From Pantoea sp. Cy-639 (lineage in GTDB: Bacteria > Pseudomonadota > Gammaproteobacteria > Pseudomonadales > Pseudomonadaceae): DNA of 64,000 bases. Position numbers and translations under genes: made by a program. A model generated the notes under the pieces. The model made no database searches. It was not told where the DNA came from and saw only the letters and a list, made by a program, of their open reading frames with translations. The stretch covers positions 1 to 64,000 of the forward strand of contig NZ_VWXI01000002.1 of NCBI RefSeq assembly GCF_011752525.1, read 5' to 3'. This document shows, in pieces, positions 1 through 8,729 of this stretch; within the stretch, counting starts at the first letter, position 1; the number at the start of each line of letters is the position of its first letter.

Positions 1-997
1 CGGCCGGTGCGCCAGCGGGTGCCGCGGCAGGCGCAGGCTTGGCTACTGGCTTGGCCTCGACCTTGGCCGCAGCCGGCGCGGCGGCTGCAGGCGCGGCAGC
101 GACTGCGGCGGGCGCTTCGGCGGCGACTGCGTCACCGGAGAACTTGCCCTTGCCGTGCAACTGGTCGAGCAACGCCTCGAACTCGTGCTCGCTGATGTTC
201 TCGTCACCGCCAGCGACAGCGGCGGCGGCAGCCGGAGCGCCGGCACCGGGCAGCGCATCGACGGCGAAGGTGCCCTTGCCGTGCAACTGGTCGAGCAACG
301 ATTCGAATTCGGCGTCGGTGATTTCGTCGCTGGCCGGTGACGCTGGAGCGGCGGCCGCTTCGGCAGAGAACTGGCCCTTGCCGTGCAACTGGTCGAGCAG
401 CGACTCGAACTCGGCGTCGGTGATCTCGTCACCCTCGCCACCGACCGGCTCACCCTGCATCTGCTCGTGGACCTGCGCCTCGGCTTCGGCCTTGACCGCA
501 TCGAGCGAGTCGAGCAACTGTTCGAACTCGGTGTCGGTGATATCCGGCTCGGCAGCGGTCTCTACCACTGGCGCAGCCTCGACCACCGGGGCCGGAGCCT
601 CGGCGCCACCCGGCTCGGCCAGGCGCGACAGCGCGGCCAGCAGCTCAGGGGTGGCCGGGGTGACATCGCTGCGCTCGCGCACCTGGCCGAACATGCTGTT
701 GACCGTGTCGAGCGCCTCGAGCACCACGTCCATCAGTTCCGCGTCGACCCGGCGCTCACCTTTGCGCAGGATGTCGAACACGTTCTCGGCGATATGGCAG
801 CACTCCACCAGCTCGTTGAGCTGAAGGAAGCCGGCGCCCCCTTTCACAGTGTGGAAACCGCGGAAAATCGCATTGAGCAGGTCCGCATCGTCGGGCCGGC
901 TTTCCAGCTCGACCAGTTGCTCGGACAGTTGCTCGAGGATTTCGCCGGCTTCTACCAGGAAATCCTGGAGGATTTCTTCATCGGCGCCGAAGCTCAT
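1..997 (-). CDS. cheA: Chemotaxis histidine kinase CheA (N-terminal part, cut by window edge)
   Basis: Only about the first 332 residues are present; the dimerisation, kinase and CheW-binding domains lie off the left edge. CheA autophosphorylates on a histidine and passes phosphate to CheY and CheB in the receptor array. The ATG at 997 follows AAGGAGCACGTTTA, a clear ribosome site. The HPt domain starts at residue 1, with the phospho-acceptor in FRGFHTVKGGAGF (His49). After the HPt domain come acidic repeats of the type EITDAEFESLLDQLHGKG, three near-identical copies plus one degenerate copy (DITDTEFEQLLDSLD), within about residues 165-310. Ala/Pro-rich linkers separate them. It starts 12 nt after the cheZ stop, so it belongs to the cheY-cheZ-cheA transcript. 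Family assignment is certain; the function of the repeats is not known to me. Confidence 0.96.
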   Translation of the reverse strand, partial: MSFGADEEILQDFLVEAGEILEQLSEQLVELESRPDDADLLNAIFRGFHTVKGGAGFLQLNELVECCHIAENVFDILRKGERRVDAELMDVVLEALDTVNSMFGQVRERSDVTPATPELLAALSRLAEPGGAEAPAPVVEAAPVVETAAEPDITDTEFEQLLDSLDAVKAEAEAQVHEQMQGEPVGGEGDEITDAEFESLLDQLHGKGQFSAEAAAAPASPASDEITDAEFESLLDQLHGKGTFAVDALPGAGAPAAAAAVAGGDENISEHEFEALLDQLHGKGKFSGDAVAAEAPAAVAAAPAAAAPAAAKVEAKPVAKPAPAAAPAGAPA

Positions 998-1009
998 TAA
1001 ACGTGCTCC

Positions 1010-1798
1010 TTAAAAACCCAGGCTGGACAGCAGATCGTCGACATCGTCCTGACCGGACACGACGTCTTCACGCTTATCGGCATGAATCTGCGGACCTTCA
1101 CCCCGAGTCGGATGTTTTTCTTGATCTTTTTCAGCACGCAGCTGCTGGTGGTCATGTTCGATCCCGGCAAAGCGGTCGACCTGGCTTGCCATCAGCACGA
1201 GCTTGAGCAGATTGCTTTCGACTTCGGTGACCAGCGCGGTCACCCGTTTGATCACCTGGCCGGTCAGGTCCTGATAGTCCTGGGCCAGGAGAATGTCGTT
1301 GAGGTGGCCAGCGACCTTGCGGTTGCCTTCGGCGCTATGCGTCAGAAAACTGTCGACACGCTTGACCAGCTCACGGAATTCCGGTGCCGCCACTTCGCGA
1401 CGCATGAAGCGTTGCCAGTCGGCGGACAGGGTCTGGGCCTCGGCGGCAAGATCGTTGAGCACCGGGGTGCTCTCCTCCACCAGGTCCATGGTGCGGTTGG
1501 CCGCGCCCTCGGTGAGGCGCACCACGTAGGAGAGACGCTCGGTGGCATCGGTGATCTGCGAGACTTCCTCGGCCTGCGGCATCGCCGGGTCGATCTGGAA
1601 GCTGACGATCGCGCTGTGCAGCTCACGGGTGAGCTTGCCGACTTCCTGATACAAGCCGCGGTCGCGGGTCTGGTTGAGCTGATGGATCAGCTGCACAGCC
1701 TCGCCGAACCGGCCGCGCTCGAGGCTCTCGACCAGTTCCTGGGCATGTTTCTTCAGGGTGGCTTCGAACTCACCCAGAGAGTTGTTGGTTGACTCCAT
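1010..1798 (-). CDS. cheZ: CheY-P phosphatase CheZ
   Basis: This 262-residue protein dephosphorylates CheY-P and so ends the switch signal. The long helical-hairpin core carries the active-site segment LLAQDYQDLTGQVI, where the second Asp and the Gln match the catalytic Asp/Gln pair of enteric CheZ. The C-terminal tail ends in DDVDDLLSSLGF, the usual acidic/hydrophobic CheY-binding helix. The middle of the tail, about residues 215-245, is polar and probably disordered. Length is slightly above the enteric protein, as usual in Pseudomonas. It lies 18 nt after cheY and 12 nt before cheA. Confidence 0.96.
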   Translation of the reverse strand: MESTNNSLGEFEATLKKHAQELVESLERGRFGEAVQLIHQLNQTRDRGLYQEVGKLTRELHSAIVSFQIDPAMPQAEEVSQITDATERLSYVVRLTEGAANRTMDLVEESTPVLNDLAAEAQTLSADWQRFMRREVAAPEFRELVKRVDSFLTHSAEGNRKVAGHLNDILLAQDYQDLTGQVIKRVTALVTEVESNLLKLVLMASQVDRFAGIEHDHQQLRAEKDQEKHPTRGEGPQIHADKREDVVSGQDDVDDLLSSLGF

Positions 1799-1816
1799 GG
1801 CGCCCCCTGACGTGAC

Positions 1817-2203
1817 TCAGCCGTTGACGCGTTCGAAGATCTTCTCGATCTTTTCTTTGAGCACCTGGGCGGTGAATGGCTTGACCACGTAACCGTTGAC
1901 CCCGGCCTGGGCGGCTTCGATGATCTGGTCGCGCTTGGCTTCGGCGGTCACCATCAGCACCGGCATGCCTTTCAGGCGATCGTGCGCACGCACCTTGCGC
2001 AGCAGGTCGATACCCGACATGCCAGGCATGTTCCAGTCGGTCACCAGGAAGTCATAGTGACCGGCTTCGAGCATCGGCAGCGCCGTGGTGCCGTCGTCGG
2101 CCTCTTCGGTGTTGGTGAAGCCCAGGTCACGCAACAGGTTCTTGATGATCCGCCGCATCGTCGAAAAGTCGTCAACGATGAGGATTTTCATGTCTTTGTT
2201 CAA
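1817..2203 (-). CDS. cheY: Chemotaxis response regulator CheY
   Basis: A single receiver domain that, once phosphorylated, binds FliM/FliN at the motor. Visible are the acidic pair in [12 protein letters not shown], the phospho-acceptor Asp in LVTDWNMPG, the Thr of MVTAEAKRD and the Lys of YVVKPF. Two starts are possible. TTG at 2203 gives 128 residues (MNKDMKIL...) and follows GGAGG at 5-nt spacing. ATG at 2191 gives the common 124-residue form but leaves GGAGG about 17 nt away. I chose TTG from the ribosome site. A 93-nt gap with a 20-bp palindrome separates it from fliA. Confidence 0.95.
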   Translation of the reverse strand: MNKDMKILIVDDFSTMRRIIKNLLRDLGFTNTEEADDGTTALPMLEAGHYDFLVTDWNMPGMSGIDLLRKVRAHDRLKGMPVLMVTAEAKRDQIIEAAQAGVNGYVVKPFTAQVLKEKIEKIFERVNG

Positions 2204-2226
2204 TTAGACCTCCAAGCAGTCTTAAA

Positions 2227-2246
2227 CGCGCTCGGCGCCGAGCGCG
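2227..2246. repeat. 20-bp perfect palindrome between fliA and cheY
   Basis: The sequence CGCGCTCGGCGCCGAGCGCG reads the same on both strands and on the minus strand is followed by TTTAAG. It could be a weak terminator or attenuator after fliA, or a protein-binding site. The U-tract is too short to be sure. Confidence 0.5.
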
Positions 2247-2296
2247 CAGTCAATCAATTCGGCACCACAATAAAAACGACTGCATCGAACCCTGGT

Positions 2297-3037
2297 TCAA
2301 CGCGCCCGCCATTCTCCCAGGCGACTGCGCAGACGCGCCGCGCACTGGCTGTGCAACTGGCTGACACGCGACTCGCTGACCCCCAGCACCTCACCGATTT
2401 CCTTGAGGTTCAGCTCTTCGTCGTAGTACAGCGCCAGGACCAGACGCTCGCGCTCCGGCAGGTTGGCGATGGCGTCGGCCAGGGCGGACTGGAAGCGCTC
2501 GTCCTCCAGGTCCCGCGATGGCTCCAACTGGCCACTGGCACCATCCTCGTGCAGCCCTTCATGCTCGCCGTCCTGCAGCAGGTCGTCGAAACTGAACAGG
2601 CGGCTGCCCAAGGTGTCGTTCAGAATCCCGTAGTAATCATCGAGACTCAATTGGAGTTCGGCAGCAACCTCGTGATCTTTAGCGTCGCGACCGGTTCTTG
2701 CTTCAACCGAGCGAATCGCGTCGCTGACCATGCGCGTGTTGCGGTGCACCGAACGAGGCGCCCAATCACCCTTGCGCACCTCGTCGAGCATCGCGCCGCG
2801 GATACGAATACCGGCGTAGGTCTCGAAACTCGCGCCCTTGCTGGCATCGTACTTGTTGGCGACTTCCAGCAGGCCGATCATGCCGGCCTGGATCAGGTCC
2901 TCGACCTGCACGTTGGCCGGCAGGCGTGCCAGCAGGTGGTAGGCAATGCGCTTGACCAATGGCGCGTAGCGTTCGATCAGTTCGTACTGGGCATCCTTGG
3001 ACGCCTTGCTGTACATCTTGAATCCGCTCGCATTCAT
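2297..3037 (-). CDS. fliA: RNA polymerase sigma-28 factor FliA
   Basis: A 246-residue flagellar sigma factor directing late genes such as fliC. Region 2 is seen in the stretch around YELIERYAPLVKRIAYHLL and EDLIQAGMIGLLEVANKYD; region 4 includes LPERERLVLALYYDEELNLKEIGEVLGVSESRVSQLH, a helix-turn-helix for the -35 element. The start MNASGFK at 3037 was chosen because its ATG overlaps the fleN stop as ATGA, which implies translational coupling. An upstream extension in the same frame lacks family resemblance. Targets in this window with FliA-type promoters are fliC and fliS. Confidence 0.96.
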   Translation of the reverse strand: MNASGFKMYSKASKDAQYELIERYAPLVKRIAYHLLARLPANVQVEDLIQAGMIGLLEVANKYDASKGASFETYAGIRIRGAMLDEVRKGDWAPRSVHRNTRMVSDAIRSVEARTGRDAKDHEVAAELQLSLDDYYGILNDTLGSRLFSFDDLLQDGEHEGLHEDGASGQLEPSRDLEDERFQSALADAIANLPERERLVLALYYDEELNLKEIGEVLGVSESRVSQLHSQCAARLRSRLGEWRAR

Positions 3038-3867
3038 AGTACCGGCCCCGCGCTGGTGGGCTGCACCAGACGCTCGACGAAAAACTCCAGGTGTCCGCGC
3101 GGATTGGCAGGCAGCGGCCAGCTGTCGACCTTCTGCGCGATGGCCTTGAAGGCCAGCGCGCACTTGGACCGAGGGAAGGCCTCATAGACCGCCCGCTGCT
3201 TCTGCACGGCCTTGCGCACACATTCGTCGTAAGGCACGGCGCCGACGTATTGTAGGGCGACGTCAAGAAAGCGATCAGTGACCTTGGTCAACTTGGCGAA
3301 CAGGTTGCGCCCTTCCTGCGGGCTCTGGGCCATGTTGGCCAGCACACGGAAACGATTCATCCCGTAATCGCGGTTGAGCAGCTTGATCAGGGCGTAGGCG
3401 TCGGTGATCGAGGTGGGCTCGTCGCACACCACCAGCAGCACTTCCTGGGCGGCGCGAACAAAACTGACCACCGAGTCACCAATACCTGCAGCGGTGTCGA
3501 TCACCAGCACGTCGAGGTTGTCGCCGATCTCGCTGAACGCCTGGATCAGGCCGGCATGCTGGGCCGGCGCCAGGTGCACCATGCTCTGGGTGCCCGAAGC
3601 GGCCGGCACGATGCGCACGCCACCCGGCCCCTGCAGCAGCACGTCACGCAGCTCGCAGCGCCCTTCGATGACATCGGCCAGGGTACGTTTGGGGGTAAGA
3701 CCGAGCAGCACGTCGACATTGGCCAGACCCAGGTCGGCGTCCAGCAGCATCACCCGGCGACCGAGCTCGGCCAGGGCCAGGGACAGGTTCACTGAAACGT
3801 TAGTCTTGCCGACGCCACCTTTGCCACCGGTCACGGCGATCACCTGTACGGGATGCATGCTACCCAT
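3034..3867 (-). CDS. fleN: Flagellar number regulator FleN (FlhG), MinD-like ATPase
   Basis: A 277-residue ParA/MinD-family ATPase. In Pseudomonas, FleN binds FleQ and restrains its activity, keeping the flagellum single; it works with FlhF at the pole. The deviant Walker A motif is VTGGKGGVGKTNVSVNL near the N-terminus; LLDADLGLANVD and VIDTAAGIGDS are the switch and Walker B regions. The first ATG gives MGSMHPVQ; the second, three codons on, is also possible. The stop overlaps the fliA start. A 114-nt gap to flhF holds no confident site. Confidence 0.95.
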   Translation of the reverse strand: MGSMHPVQVIAVTGGKGGVGKTNVSVNLSLALAELGRRVMLLDADLGLANVDVLLGLTPKRTLADVIEGRCELRDVLLQGPGGVRIVPAASGTQSMVHLAPAQHAGLIQAFSEIGDNLDVLVIDTAAGIGDSVVSFVRAAQEVLLVVCDEPTSITDAYALIKLLNRDYGMNRFRVLANMAQSPQEGRNLFAKLTKVTDRFLDVALQYVGAVPYDECVRKAVQKQRAVYEAFPRSKCALAFKAIAQKVDSWPLPANPRGHLEFFVERLVQPTSAGPVL

Positions 3868-3981
3868 GTCTGTTCTTTACCTTGTCTCGCTTGGACCAGG
3901 GCCACAAGAGGGGCTGAACGCTCAAGGCCGCGGACAGGCCGGGCAACCCCATGATGTAGGTACTTTGCACAGTATTCACCC

Positions 3982-5292
3982 TCAACCCGCACGCTTGCCA
4001 GGGTTGTGGTAGAGATCAGCGAACATGTCGGCCATGGCCTCTTCGCTGGGCTCGTCCTGCATCTGTACGCTCACAGCGCGGCTCACCAACTGGTGCTTGC
4101 GCGGCAATTGCAGGTCGTCAGGAATGCGCGGGCCGTCGGTCAGGTAGGCCACCGGCAGTTCATGACTGATGGCCAGGCTCAGCACTTCGCCGAGGCAGGC
4201 CGTTTCATCGAGCTTGGTCAGGATGCAGCCGGCCAGGCCACAGCGCTTATAGCTGTGATAGGCGGCGGTCAGCACCTGCTTCTGGCTGGTGGTTGCCAGT
4301 ACCAGGTAGTTCTTGGCGGCGATACCGCGACCGGCAAGCGTCTCCAGTTGCATGCGCAGGGCCGGATCGCTGGCTTGCAGGCCGGCGGTATCGATCAACA
4401 CCACGCGCTTGCGCAACAAGGGCTCCAGCGCCTGGGCCAGGGACTCGCCCGGATCGACGTAGGTGACCGGCACATTGAGGATCCGCCCCAGGGTCTTGAG
4501 CTGCTCCTGTGCGCCGATACGGTAGCTGTCCATGCTCACCAGCGCCAGGTTGTTCGCGCCGTACTTGAGCACGTAGCGCGCGGCCAGCTTGGCCAGCGTG
4601 GTGGTCTTGCCCATGCCGGCCGGACCGACCATGGCGATCACCCCGCCCTCCTCGATCGGCTCGACCTCGGGCACGTCGATCATCCGCGCCAGGTGCGCCA
4701 GCACCATGCGCCAGGCTTGGCGCGGCTCTTCGATCTCGGCGGTGAGCTCGAGCAGCTCGCCAGCCAGCGCACCGGACAGGCCCAGGCGCTGCAGACGGCG
4801 CCAAAGGTTGGCCTGCTGCGGCTTGCTGCCCTGAAGCTGGCTCCAGGCCAGGGAACCGAGCTGCACTTCGAGCAGCTCGCGCAGCCCCGACAGCTCGGAG
4901 CGCATGGCGTCGAACAGGCGCGGGTCGACCGGCGCCGGTGCTGGCGCGGCCGCCACGGCCGGCGGCTCGACGTGCGGCTCGATCAAGGGTTCGGAGGCCG
5001 TCAGCGACTGACCAGCAAACAGTTGCCGGTTGCCTTCGCCGAGCTCGCCGCGCTCGCTGATTTCAGCCTGGGCGGTGACGATGCGCGACTGGGTCTTGCG
5101 CAATTCGTCCTCGAGCTCCGCATTGGGAACACGCGGGGCCAGGGCGGACAGCTTGTAGTCCAGCGCGGCCGTCAGTTCGACACCGCCAGCGATGCGCCGG
5201 TTACCGATGATGGCGGCATCGGAGCCGAGCTCATCCCGGACCAGCTTCATGGCCTGACGCATATCGGCGGCGAAAAAACGCTTAACTTGCAT
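3982..5292 (-). CDS. flhF: Polar flagellar placement GTPase FlhF
   Basis: A 436-residue SRP-type GTPase that recruits the first flagellar components to the pole. The N-terminal domain (MQVKRFFAADMRQAMKLV) is followed by a variable Pro/Ala-rich region near residues 115-145 and then the NG domain. Motifs include GPAGMGKTTTLAKLAARY (G1), DSYRIGAQEQL (G2), DTAGLQ (G3) and TKLDE (G4). It starts 11 nt after the flhA stop, so it is co-transcribed from the flhA promoter. Confidence 0.96.
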   Translation of the reverse strand: MQVKRFFAADMRQAMKLVRDELGSDAAIIGNRRIAGGVELTAALDYKLSALAPRVPNAELEDELRKTQSRIVTAQAEISERGELGEGNRQLFAGQSLTASEPLIEPHVEPPAVAAAPAPAPVDPRLFDAMRSELSGLRELLEVQLGSLAWSQLQGSKPQQANLWRRLQRLGLSGALAGELLELTAEIEEPRQAWRMVLAHLARMIDVPEVEPIEEGGVIAMVGPAGMGKTTTLAKLAARYVLKYGANNLALVSMDSYRIGAQEQLKTLGRILNVPVTYVDPGESLAQALEPLLRKRVVLIDTAGLQASDPALRMQLETLAGRGIAAKNYLVLATTSQKQVLTAAYHSYKRCGLAGCILTKLDETACLGEVLSLAISHELPVAYLTDGPRIPDDLQLPRKHQLVSRAVSVQMQDEPSEEAMADMFADLYHNPGKRAG

Positions 5293-5303
5293 AACCCACT
5301 ACC

Positions 5304-7433
5304 TCAGCCGTTGGGGCCCACGGTGGCAACGATGGTGACTTGCTTGTTGTCAGGTATTTCCTGATACGCCAAAACATGCAAATTCGGTACAGCCAGGCGA
5401 CCGAAGCGCGACAGCATGGCCCGGATCGGGCCGGCCACCAGAAGGATGGCCGGCTGGCCCTGCATCTCCTGACGCTGGGCAGCTTCGATCAACGAACGCT
5501 GAAGCTTTTCGGCCATGCTCGGTTCAAGAAGAACACCATCTTCCTGACCCTGCCCGGCCCTTTGCAGACTATTGAGCAAGATTTGTTCCAACCTTGGCTC
5601 CAAGGTGATGACTGGCAGCTCGGACTCAACGCCGACAATGCTTTGCACGATGGCGCGAGACAATCCGACACGCACGGCGGCGACCAGTGCGGCGGTATCT
5701 TGACTCTTGCCCGCGTTGTTGGCGATCGCCTCGGCAATACTTCGGATATCGCGTACCGGCACCTGCTCGGCAAGCAATGCCTGCAAGACCTTGAGCAAGC
5801 CCGACAAGGAAATGACGCTCGGCACCAGCTCCTCGGCCAGCTTCGGCGAAGCCTTGGCCAGCACCTGCAGCAACTGCTGGACCTCTTCGTGACCGATCAG
5901 TTCGTGGCAGTGCTTCTGCAGGATCTGGTTGAGGTGCGTGGCGACCACCGTGCTGGCGTCCACCACGGTATACCCCAGCGACTGCGCCTGGGCGCGCTGG
6001 GCGATATCGATCCACACCGCCTCCAGCCCGAACGCCGGATCGCGCGCGGCAATACCGTTGAGACTGCCGAACACCTGACCAGGGTTGATCGCCAGCTCGC
6101 GATCGGGATAGATCTCGGCCTCGGCCAGGATCACCCCCATCAGCGTCAGGCGATAGGCACTGGGCTGCAGATCGAGGTTGTCGCGGATATGCACGGTCGG
6201 CATGAGGAAGCCCAGGTCCTGGGACAGCTTCTTGCGCACGCCCTTGATTCGCGCCAGCAACTGCCCACCCTGGTTGCGATCGACCAGCGGGATCAGACGG
6301 TAGCCGACCTCCAGGCCGATCATGTCGATGGGGGTGACGTCGTCCCAGCCTAGCTCCTTGGTTTCGAGAGCCCGTTGCGGCGACGGCAGAAGGTCCTGCT
6401 GGCGCTGGGCCTCCTGCAAGGCCTCGACCTTGGCCTTCTGTTGCTTCTTCCAGACCAGGTAGGCGCCACCGCCGGCCAGCAAGCCAAGACTGAGGAAGGC
6501 GATATGCGGCATGCCCGGGACCAGGCCCATGACGATCATCAGGGCGCCGGACACCGCCAGGGCCTTGGGCGAATCGAACATCTGCCGATTGATCAGCTTG
6601 CCCATGTCCTCGGAGCCCGAGGCACGGGTGACCATGATCGCGGCCGCGGTGGACAGCAACAGCGAAGGCAGCTGCGCCACCAAACCGTCACCGATGGTGA
6701 GCAGGGCATAGACCTTGCCGGCATCGGCGAACGACATGTTGTGCTGCAGCATGCCGATGAGCATGCCGCCGATGAGGTTGATGAAGAGGATCAGCAGGCC
6801 GGCGATGGCATCGCCGCGAACGAACTTGCTGGCACCGTCCATCGAGCCGTAGAACTCGGCCTCCTGGGCAACTTCGGCGCGCCGGGACTTGGCCTGAGCC
6901 TGGTCGATCAGGCCGGCATTGAGGTCGGCGTCGATGGCCATCTGCTTGCCGGGCATGGCGTCGAGGGTGAAGCGCGCGCTCACCTCGGAGATCCGCCCGG
7001 CACCCTTGGTCACGACCACGAAGTTGATGATCATGAGGATGGCGAAGACCACCGCACCGACGACATAGTTGCCGCCGATCACCACCTCACCGAAGGCCTG
7101 GATCACTTTGCCCGCCGCGCCGTGACCCTCCTGGCCGTGGAGCATGACCACACGGGTGGAAGCGACGTTCAGCGCCAGTCGCAGCAGCGTGGCCACCAGC
7201 AAGATGGTGGGGAAGGCGGCGAAATCCAGGGGCCGCAGGGCATACACGCAGACGAGCAGGACGACGATCGACAGCGCGATGTTGAAGGTGAAGAACACGT
7301 CGAGCAGGAACGGTGGTATCGGCAACATCATCATTGCCAACATCACCAGCAGCAACAGCGGCACGCCGAGATTGCCCCTGCCGAGACCGGCCAGGTTGTT
7401 ACGGGCGCTGTTGATTAACTGAGTGCGATCCAC
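5304..7433 (-). CDS. flhA: Flagellar type III export gate protein FlhA
   Basis: A 709-residue inner-membrane protein forming the ring of the flagellar export gate. The N-terminal half has about eight membrane segments, beginning LLLLVMLAMMMLPIPPFLLDVFF, plus the FHIPEP-region sequence VTKGAGRISEVSARFTLDAMPGKQMAID. The C-terminal half is the cytoplasmic chaperone- and substrate-docking domain. The start is GTG at 7433, with GAGGA 6 nt upstream. It opens the flhA-flhF-fleN-fliA transcript behind a sigma-54 site. Confidence 0.97.
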   Translation of the reverse strand: MDRTQLINSARNNLAGLGRGNLGVPLLLLVMLAMMMLPIPPFLLDVFFTFNIALSIVVLLVCVYALRPLDFAAFPTILLVATLLRLALNVASTRVVMLHGQEGHGAAGKVIQAFGEVVIGGNYVVGAVVFAILMIINFVVVTKGAGRISEVSARFTLDAMPGKQMAIDADLNAGLIDQAQAKSRRAEVAQEAEFYGSMDGASKFVRGDAIAGLLILFINLIGGMLIGMLQHNMSFADAGKVYALLTIGDGLVAQLPSLLLSTAAAIMVTRASGSEDMGKLINRQMFDSPKALAVSGALMIVMGLVPGMPHIAFLSLGLLAGGGAYLVWKKQQKAKVEALQEAQRQQDLLPSPQRALETKELGWDDVTPIDMIGLEVGYRLIPLVDRNQGGQLLARIKGVRKKLSQDLGFLMPTVHIRDNLDLQPSAYRLTLMGVILAEAEIYPDRELAINPGQVFGSLNGIAARDPAFGLEAVWIDIAQRAQAQSLGYTVVDASTVVATHLNQILQKHCHELIGHEEVQQLLQVLAKASPKLAEELVPSVISLSGLLKVLQALLAEQVPVRDIRSIAEAIANNAGKSQDTAALVAAVRVGLSRAIVQSIVGVESELPVITLEPRLEQILLNSLQRAGQGQEDGVLLEPSMAEKLQRSLIEAAQRQEMQGQPAILLVAGPIRAMLSRFGRLAVPNLHVLAYQEIPDNKQVTIVATVGPNG

Positions 7434-7489
7434 CGCGAGTCCTCTTCAAGCAAAACTTTGACGCCTGCGTGGCGCCTGGCGCTGCCTTT

Positions 7490-7504
7490 GCAAGAAGCTT
7501 TCCA
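7490..7504 (-). promoter_or_regulatory. Sigma-54 (-24/-12) promoter of flhA
   Basis: The minus strand reads TGGAAAGCTTCTTGC, with GG and GC elements at the exact sigma-54 spacing. A start about 12 nt downstream would give a leader of about 45 nt before the flhA GTG. Positions may be off by one base. Confidence 0.7.
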
Positions 7505-7584
7505 ACTTTCTGGATCGTGGGTGAATGAGGGGATGGGATTGACGATGATGGCGTGCGAAATACACGCCCAGCGCCGCAGCGTAT

Positions 7585-8727
7585 TCAGCTATCGCGCCGC
7601 AAATCGTCGGGGATCGGCAAATCTTCCTTCAACGGTTCCGGCGGCTTGCCCTTGCCAGCCCGATACTGGCGAATCTGGAACACATAGGCCAATACCTGCG
7701 CCACCGCCAGGTACAGGCCTGCCGGGATCTCCTGCTCGAGCTCGGTGGAGTAGTAGATCGCCCGCGCCAACGCAGGCGACTCAAGGATCTGCACCTTGTG
7801 CTCGACCCCGATCTCACGCATCTTCAGCGCCAGGAAGTCGGTACCCTTGGCCACCAGCAACGGCGCCGAGCCACCCTTCTCCGGGTCGTACTGCAACGCC
7901 ACGGCATAGTGCGTCGGGTTGGTGATGATCACATCGGCCTCGGGCACCGCCGCCATCATCCGCCGCTGCGATACTTCACGCTGCAACTGACGGATACGCT
8001 GCTTCACCTCCGGCTTGCCCTCGGTATCCTTGTACTCGTCGCGCACTTCCTGCTTGGTCATCTTCAGCTTCTTGTGCGCCTGCCACAGCTGGAACGGCAC
8101 GTCCGCCGCCGCGATCAGCAGCAACCCCGCCGACATCCACAACGCACTCCAACCCACCACCTGGACCGCATGGATGATCGCCTGCTCCAGCGGCTCGTTG
8201 GCGATTGCCAGCAACGCCTCGCGATCCGAGGACAACACCACCAGCGCCACGATCAGGATCACCACGAACTTGGCCATCGCCTTGAGCAGCTCGGTCAAGG
8301 CATGCAGTGAAAACATGCGCTTGATCCCCGACAACGGGTTCATCCGACTGAACTTGGGCTGCAACAAGCTCCCCGAGAACAGGAAGCCCCCCAGCGCGAT
8401 AGGCCCGATGAAGGCGATCACGAACAGCAGGATCAGGATCGGCTGCACCGCCCAGATCGCCATCTCCCCCGAAGCCAGGAGGAACTTGCCCATGCTGCGC
8501 TCATCCACGATCACCTCGCGTGCCAGGCTGAAGTTCACCTGCATCAAGGTCATCAGGGTTTGCGCCAGGTGCCCGCCGAACGCCAGCAACCCGCCCGCCC
8601 CAGCCAGCGTGACCGCCACCGTGTTCAGTTCCTTGGAACGGGCAATCTCACCCTTCTCGCGCGCGTCGCGCTTGCGCTTCTCGGTGGGTTCTTCTGTCTT
8701 GTCCTGCCCGCTCTCGCTCTCGGCCAT
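7585..8727 (-). CDS. flhB: Flagellar export switch protein FlhB
   Basis: A 380-residue export-gate protein that switches substrate class from hook to filament when FliK signals hook completion. The N-terminus (TEEPTEKRKRDAREKGEIARSK) is typical, followed by four membrane helices up to about residue 215. The autocleavage motif NPTH lies in DVIITNPTHYAVALQYD. The tail is short (PPEPLKEDLPIPDDLRRDS). It lies 2 nt after fliR and is the last gene of the fliL-to-flhB transcript; 151 nt holding the flhA promoter follow. Confidence 0.97.
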   Translation of the reverse strand: MAESESGQDKTEEPTEKRKRDAREKGEIARSKELNTVAVTLAGAGGLLAFGGHLAQTLMTLMQVNFSLAREVIVDERSMGKFLLASGEMAIWAVQPILILLFVIAFIGPIALGGFLFSGSLLQPKFSRMNPLSGIKRMFSLHALTELLKAMAKFVVILIVALVVLSSDREALLAIANEPLEQAIIHAVQVVGWSALWMSAGLLLIAAADVPFQLWQAHKKLKMTKQEVRDEYKDTEGKPEVKQRIRQLQREVSQRRMMAAVPEADVIITNPTHYAVALQYDPEKGGSAPLLVAKGTDFLALKMREIGVEHKVQILESPALARAIYYSTELEQEIPAGLYLAVAQVLAYVFQIRQYRAGKGKPPEPLKEDLPIPDDLRRDS

Positions 8728-8729
8728 GC

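Noticed and set aside
1..480. The repeated DNA in cheA as a CRISPR or minisatellite outside genes.
   Set aside because: Repeats keep the reading frame and encode a repeated peptide, with no uniform spacer length.
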